From Chrysochromulina tobinii (taxonomy: Eukaryota > Haptophyta > Prymnesiales > Chrysochromulinaceae), in NCBI GenBank assembly GCA_001275005.1, contig JWZX01000002.1, positions 1 to 10,118 on the forward strand: 10,118 nt of DNA, written 5' to 3'. The notes under the pieces are model-generated. The model saw nothing but the letters and a program-made list of their open reading frames with translations, was not told where the DNA came from and searched no databases. The translations under genes and the position numbers were made by a program. Below are positions 7,001 to 10,118 of this stretch, piece after piece. Numbering within the stretch: the first letter of the stretch is position 1; each line of letters starts with the position of its first letter.

Positions 7001-9764
7001 CTGAGTGCGAGAGGAGCAGCACGATCGACTCACGGAACGAGTACGCCTTCGCGTGGAACTGGAAGCCCTCTTGTGGGATCGGAAAGCGTTGCCCGAGCTG
7101 CCCGAGCAGCTTGTTGGCCGAGAGAGTGACGATCTTGAGCCTCGGAAAGACAAGCGCGAGATCGGATGCGAACTGCTCGCCGACCCACAGGCTAGCCTCG
7201 CACCCGGTGATCAGCACGTCCACCGAGCCATCCGCTTCCCCTCGCTCGTAGCGACGCAGCCGCCGGCGCACCCGGCTGGCGAAGGTCCACGCGGTGGGCA
7301 CATTGAGCGAGACTTGGTGATCCGCAAAGTCGCGCTGCAGCATGCGCAGCACGCCGGGGATGTCGCGCAGATCGCGCCCAACGGGATCGGGCGCAGCGAG
7401 CGGCGGTAGCGGCAGGATGAGTGAGTTGCCCTCAAGGCGGATGGCGCGCTGGATGAATGGGCGCACACGCTGGCGTGCCTCGGTGTAGTGTACGATGCCG
7501 CACGCGCGTTGCTTGCCGTCGTGGACGTAACGAACGATCCCCTCGACGACCTCCTGCTTCTCCGACATCTGCTTGGTGTAACTGTCCTCGCGGACGGGCT
7601 TGAAACTCGATGTGGATTCCTTGGAGTCATCGCGGGTGAGTCCCCCAGGAGATCCGAGATCATGGGTGTCTTTCCCCTGCGCCGCGGCATGGACGTGCGC
7701 ACGCTCGCTTGCGTCGTATGGCACTGTGAGCAGTGGCTTCTCCGTCCCCCATGCGAGCAGGACGACCTCGCCGCCCAGATCGTCGAGATCCAGCCGGAAG
7801 GCGCCCTTGAGCTCGCCAGTACGTCGGTTGAAGGCCTCGCCCGTCTTCGAAGACTCGTCGAGCGCGAGCTCGGAGAGGCCCGCCTTGAGCGCCGCCGCTT
7901 CCGAGCCGAAGAGGACGAGGCCGAGCTGCGGGTAGAAGGCGACCGACATCGTCTGACCACGCGCGGCCACGACGAGCTCACGCTCGGCGTCGAGGGAATG
8001 CGAGAGCACCAGCCCGAAGGAACCGCTCGCGCGCGCAAGAACCTCGCGCCCGGTGCTGAGCAGGTCGTTCAGGAAGAAGGCGCCGATGGTCGCGCTCACG
8101 AAGTGGTCGATGCGTTCTTGCATCTTTTCGGGCGAGAGAGGCTGCCCGCCTAAGCTCCGATGCATGCGATCGATGTCGATGAGGCGGCTCAGCTCCGGGA
8201 GCCTCGCGAGGGTCGCCTTGCGCAGCTCCCTCGCGAGACGCGCCTGGTGTAGGGGAGAGGTGGGGGGGGGCAGATCCGCGTCATAGGCGGAGCTGCTGCG
8301 CTTGGAGTCGCCGCGCTTGCTGCTTTGGCCTTGCTTGGAGTCGCCGTCGATGGAGTCGCCTTGCTTGGAGTCACCGCGCACGGAGTCGGCACGCTTGGAG
8401 TCGCCGCGCTTGGAGCCGCCGCCTTCTTCAAGAGAAACTCCGAGGCTCGAGACTCCGAGGGAATCGGCTGTGTTGCGCTTCGTGCCGAAGGGGTTCCACC
8501 ATGAGGAGACATCGATGGGCGGCACCTGCGGTTTGTCGCAGCTGCTGCTCCTCGACGAATCGATGGGCGGCGAGGGCGGCGGCGTAGGGATTCCCTCACC
8601 ATAGACATGATCATAGTCCGCGAGCACGCGTACAAACTCGGCCTCGAAGATGGAGGCGAGCTGCTCGATGACAGCACGTGCGAACCAATCGGGCAGGCGC
8701 GCGAGAGACCCGGAGCCCGCGAGGGCGCCGAAGAGGAGGCCGTAGCGCACGGAGGCCGCCCAGAGGCCGCGCGTGCGCAGCAGGTCGACGAGGCCGGCGA
8801 TGCACGCTGAGTCCGCGGTCGTGGGCAGCGGCGCGTCGAGGAGCTTTGGGAGAAGCACTTGCAATTCCTCCAGGGGGTAGTCGACGTCGTCACCCAGGCG
8901 GAAGAAGTCGAGGTCGCCGTTGTGCGTCACGTAGGCCTCAACGGGCGCGAGCACGGACTTGTACCCACCGGCCGCGGACGAGTCCAACCGCCAGTACCGG
9001 CACCACGCGAGCGGCGACCACTGGTGCGGGTGGCAGCCGTCGATGGTGGCGCGCGAGCTCGTTGCGAAGCGCGTATGGCCTTGGTAGATGGCGGGAGCTG
9101 GCTCGATCGCCGGACTGCGCCACAGGCGGCTGATGCCATGCTCGGGACCCAAGAGCAGGGTGGCCAAGTCGGTGCGCTTGCCGTTCACCACGCGCCGCCG
9201 CTTGCCGATGCGCCTGCCGCGATCTGACCAGTACGTGACCACGCCGGCGCTCTGTGCGCCGCGCATCATCGTGACGGTCATCATCGAACGCAAGATGGGA
9301 AGCACCTTGTGACGGCAGGCGTTGTGCAGCAGGATGAGCCCGAAATTGCCGCAGTGAAAGGCATCGGACGCACCCCCTGCGAACCCGAGCAGATCGGAGC
9401 ACACTGCCTCGGCTGCAGTCCATGCCGCACCGAGGGCAGCGCCCAGCAGCGACGATGACGGCTCGACAGCGAGGACGTATACCCGAGCGGCCGCAGCTGC
9501 GAGCACGACGCTCGTCAGCCAGCCCGTCGCGCTGACGATGCGGCCTGCCCATGTGCCGCCAATGCCAGGCACATGGCACCAGCCCCGCTGATTGATTACG
9601 TCCACCCGCAGCCGGCAGCGGTAGCCGCACAGCGAAGCTGCGCACGCGTGCGATGCCTCGTGAAGCACGAGCGCAATGGCGCGGCCAGCAATGAGGCTGG
9701 CCAAGAGCAAAACTGCCTCGGGCAGAGGCGCACAACCAAGGGCAAAAAAGAGCGACCCGGACAT
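4008..9764 (-). CDS. Multi-pass membrane fusion protein: M50-like protease segment + GlmS-like glutamine amidotransferase + SIS domains
   Basis: An ATG at 9764-9762 (A at -3) starts a 1918-residue frame without introns. Residues 10-135 hold two or three hydrophobic helices with HEASH (35-39), the zinc-site motif of M50 site-2-type proteases, and a later GGASD that may supply the third ligand. A class II amidotransferase follows: CGNFGL (Cys138), RGAQSAG (168-174), GHTRFATSS (229-237), CHPH, THNGDL (280-285) and TADS with Asp318. This covers the GlmS residues for glutamine hydrolysis. The domain is split by about 240 residues that include RGDSK-type repeats (451-488) and resumes at GSFGLVLS (581) to about 630. 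Residues 848-1015 form a SIS domain (LITGCEAS, SHSGGT at 919-924). Two hydrophobic segments (about 1155-1180, 1208-1232) precede a second SIS-like half (1243-1368) lacking the isomerase glutamate. A disordered tail carries TSPSGMRGPS repeats, a helical block (1665-1808) and a 12-residue repeat at the end. GlmS makes glucosamine-6-phosphate from fructose-6-phosphate and glutamine; here a membrane-bound amidotransferase or sugar-phosphate sensor is inferred. The extension upstream to 9860 has only a GTG. Confidence 0.8.
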   Translation of the reverse strand: MSGSLFFALGCAPLPEAVLLLASLIAGRAIALVLHEASHACAASLCGYRCRLRVDVINQRGWCHVPGIGGTWAGRIVSATGWLTSVVLAAAAARVYVLAVEPSSSLLGAALGAAWTAAEAVCSDLLGFAGGASDAFHCGNFGLILLHNACRHKVLPILRSMMTVTMMRGAQSAGVVTYWSDRGRRIGKRRRVVNGKRTDLATLLLGPEHGISRLWRSPAIEPAPAIYQGHTRFATSSRATIDGCHPHQWSPLAWCRYWRLDSSAAGGYKSVLAPVEAYVTHNGDLDFFRLGDDVDYPLEELQVLLPKLLDAPLPTTADSACIAGLVDLLRTRGLWAASVRYGLLFGALAGSGSLARLPDWFARAVIEQLASIFEAEFVRVLADYDHVYGEGIPTPPPSPPIDSSRSSSCDKPQVPPIDVSSWWNPFGTKRNTADSLGVSSLGVSLEEGGGSKRGDSKRADSVRGDSKQGDSIDGDSKQGQSSKRGDSKRSSSAYDADLPPPTSPLHQARLARELRKATLARLPELSRLIDIDRMHRSLGGQPLSPEKMQERIDHFVSATIGAFFLNDLLSTGREVLARASGSFGLVLSHSLDAERELVVAARGQTMSVAFYPQLGLVLFGSEAAALKAGLSELALDESSKTGEAFNRRTGELKGAFRLDLDDLGGEVVLLAWGTEKPLLTVPYDASERAHVHAAAQGKDTHDLGSPGGLTRDDSKESTSSFKPVREDSYTKQMSEKQEVVEGIVRYVHDGKQRACGIVHYTEARQRVRPFIQRAIRLEGNSLILPLPPLAAPDPVGRDLRDIPGVLRMLQRDFADHQVSLNVPTAWTFASRVRRRLRRYERGEADGSVDVLITGCEASLWVGEQFASDLALVFPRLKIVTLSANKLLGQLGQRFPIPQEGFQFHAKAYSFRESIVLLLSHSGGTFPVLSVCHLLKNVTTEMFIVGSEWDTQIGRAVREANARKNPVGGGGKAGFSSYTFSTFAGVRTSEACSISVVAMHSLLSHVLLFTMNYLVDTTHASHVREEVQELHGFLPDHLRAIELIVGVKAYDVDTYGNPIDRLDRSDESAASSGSCLRRWACCCFPTGKQLSEWIDSLIQLIAGVLLELGYIEFSLKLFARLEKRRTARMIKVGNEVEAVVTDANQMLRAQGLRWAQHILESASCWIFSAIYIAATVIIGATPLSAAFAYGLANIPSAMHADQIGRMQWQYIIGVLDSIIYIFLPIWTAWCLRLIQGRPLMHRVAGRTLLIGDVPWVAQCTEAFLSKLFALSYSIADLQVWSANPQDHLVHRFTHRVRRGSLLAIGRPDARLNGLTSADSMIHLAINQACAIENLGANCECFTLGHHAHKIDLTNACLVLPTVRPKFLCELLLDAASKDRSAHGGSNGVSPNGVRRGAWPGEDVANQRRHGNFGGAIHSKSPQAARSKGKLNLPSIHKTAALEAAWDKPIDSAESFVKQNLNPNYLAEPVSIRSMIARRTGKGLSILMGTISPSDGTSQTPEDTQRSQGSASAGSTQRSQGAPWTCSTCSPASTSESPSASPSGLRGPSTSPSGMRGPSTSPSGMRGPSTVTDDSDEASYRNGPSGGSKSFKQRRAALLKAVVSAAKQPMRAQPLDTLDTVGEQVGGSTALMGKMSQLQTKSHASTRQMLDDIADSDTLDYSAPAVRALMSIHAIEQPYVGAWMRKPHRRAEYPSVGDMMDRQRNVQVLYETRLASLQRFVGFLVLFHTMAKKVQDFWSFVSFGLLSYDMSRSQSMLRVATTASPVSGSDVREQILALEQLETHAWASQRIRTNLYKHAMRNRMLKSMLNKVPNTGNLSNNRQNGQETPHKIGLSSSSKSTSFEPSAPVKKTTPQAPATQCLLPMCSSSSSTFGKVVATKPPLPSESSGEIRELRPRLSESERRELWLRLSSGEIREFST
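4020..4110 (-). repeat. 36-bp degenerate tandem repeat at the end of the giant gene
   Basis: Units starting with GGATAGCCGC lie at 4038-4073 and 4074-4109, and a related unit lies before 4038. CTCGCGAATCTCGCCACTG recurs exactly at 4020-4038 and 4092-4110. Read on the minus strand they encode a 12-residue period (SSGEIRELRPRL, SESERRELWLRL, SSGEIREFST). The stop codon of the giant frame lies just inside the last, degraded unit. Confidence 0.8.
5062..5151 (-). repeat. 30-bp tandem repeat, three copies, coding for TSPSGMRGPS
   Basis: Three 30-bp units (5062-5091, 5092-5121, 5122-5151) differ at only a few bases. They encode three decapeptides SPSG(L/M)RGPST in the disordered tail of the giant protein. 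Nearby, near 5206 and 5244, the block CCCTGCGAGCGTTGCGT is also duplicated (TQRSQG peptides). These Ser/Pro-rich repeats are candidate phosphorylation sites, which is inference only. Confidence 0.9.
8301..8414 (-). repeat. Asp-Ser-Lys repeat tract inside the amidotransferase insert
   Basis: Degenerate 15-bp units built on CTTGGAGTC (plus strand) encode about seven pentapeptides of the form RGDSK, QGDSI, DGDSK, QGQSS and RGDSK at residues 451-488. The tract is part of the long hydrophilic segment that interrupts the glutamine amidotransferase domain. It is likely a surface loop or linker. Confidence 0.85.
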
Positions 9765-10094
9765 GTTAATGCGTATGATTCGTGATCTCCGAATCTTGAC
9801 CCAAAATAGCCACGTCAGTTGGAGTTTCTCATGTTCCAAATCGGTCTGCAAAGGCTCCACAGCGCTGAGACGGCTCTGCGGAATTGAATCCCCGGGAATA
9901 TGAACTTCTAAGACGGGTCTTGAGAGTTTTTCAAATTAGGCTCATATTTAATTTACTATCGCGGCGGCCACCTCGACCCCCCCCCACCCCCACCCCTTCT
10001 CGCTTTTCTCGTCGTGATTTTTTCCCACGTGTGTCTCTCCGCGTACTCGTACTCGATACTCGTACTCTGTACTCCGCGCCGTACTCGGTACACG
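9765..10094. promoter_or_regulatory. Divergent promoter region upstream of the giant gene
   Basis: About 330 bases separate the ATG of the giant minus-strand gene from a possible plus-strand start at 10095. From about 9765 to 9960 the sequence is much richer in A/T than the rest of the window, with ATATTTAATTTACT at 9943-9956, a TATA-like element readable on either strand. From 9977 to 9996 there is a C-rich tract (C9-A-C5-A-C4). A CACGTG E-box-like hexamer lies at 10026-10031, followed by the GTACTC array. I see no further gene here. An open plus frame from 9884 starts without ATG and shows no recognisable protein. Confidence 0.5.
10043..10090. repeat. GTACTC hexamer array
   Basis: GTACTC occurs at 10043, 10049, 10062, 10069 and 10081, with ATACTC at 10057 and a final GTAC at 10088, all within 48 bp. 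Each hexamer contains the palindrome GTAC. The array ends five bases before the ATG at 10095, which would place it in the promoter or leader of the rightward gene. Confidence 0.8.
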
Positions 10095-10118
10095 ATGCCC
10101 AACCAGCCGCCGGCTGAC
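10095..10118 (+). CDS. Possible start of a rightward gene (8 codons visible)
   Basis: ATG at 10095-10097 opens a frame MPNQPPAD that leaves the window. The context CACG-ATG-CCC is reasonable but not strong. Support comes mainly from position: it follows a promoter-like A/T island, an E-box-like hexamer and the GTACTC array, and it diverges from the giant gene. No function can be assigned to eight residues. Confidence 0.25.

Noticed and set aside
5460-8153. Plus-strand frames of 170-254 codons inside the giant gene
   Set aside because: They lie opposite the SIS and amidotransferase coding sequence, which has specific family motifs. Their own peptides resemble reverse-complement coding shadows.
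8301-8414. RGD cell-adhesion motifs
   Set aside because: RGD arises repeatedly from a degenerate 15-bp coding repeat in a hydrophilic insert of a predicted membrane enzyme. Integrin-type binding is not supported.
8938-9735. Minus-strand frame of 265 codons overlapping the start of the giant gene
   Set aside because: It is Arg/His/Pro-rich and out of frame with the M50 and amidotransferase motifs, so it is a shadow.
9765-9860. Longer start of the giant protein at 9860
   Set aside because: The upstream extension begins with GTG and has no ATG. The first ATG, at 9764, has A at -3 and directly precedes the first membrane helix.

Overview
The window looks like nuclear DNA of a GC-rich microbial eukaryote, most plausibly a microalga such as a haptophyte or a similar protist. 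This lineage is a guess from composition and style. The coding frames are full of homopeptides, tandem peptide repeats and acidic tracts. They carry eukaryotic modules (SUI1/eIF1 fold, ubiquitin-interacting motifs, a chromodomain). Gene starts are ATG-based without ribosome binding sites. I saw no operon structure, tRNA, rRNA or complete transposon.

Layout. (1) 1-162, minus strand: the first 54 codons of a gene that runs off the left edge. (2) 163-598: a divergent intergenic region holding an array of a 10-bp palindrome, CGCAATTGCG, with seven perfect copies spaced 21-22 bp and four degenerate copies before them. (3) 599-2960, plus strand: an eIF1-like SUI1 domain, then long low-complexity linkers with ubiquitin-interacting motifs, then a C-terminal helical region resembling the end of GIGYF/PERQ proteins. 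The frame changes once near 2320-2382, by a possible 61-nt intron or an indel. The natural start is unclear, because an in-frame ATG at 587 is followed after three codons by TAG. (4) 2961-3347: convergent intergenic DNA with a 23-bp duplication and a (GTAA)5 microsatellite. (5) 3348-3932, minus strand: a small chromodomain protein. (6) 4008-9764, minus strand: an uninterrupted 1918-residue frame, the most striking item. It joins an M50-like membrane metalloprotease segment (HEASH), a GlmS-type class II glutamine amidotransferase with an internal would-be nucleophile Cys138, a SIS sugar-phosphate domain (SHSGGT), two membrane segments, a second degenerate SIS half and a long repeat-rich tail. 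(7) 9765-10094: a divergent promoter region with an A/T island, a C-rich tract and a GTACTC array. A possible start of a rightward gene lies at 10095.

The genes do not form an evident pathway. Two are unusual fusions. The first links ribosome binding, ubiquitin recognition and a GIGYF-like module, which suggests translation control or ribosome-associated quality control. The second places a hexosamine-synthase-like enzyme or sensor in a membrane, behind an intramembrane-protease-like domain. The chromodomain frame and the giant frame are in the same reading frame, separated by one TGA inside a short tandem repeat. All family assignments were made by eye from motifs and were not checked by any database search.
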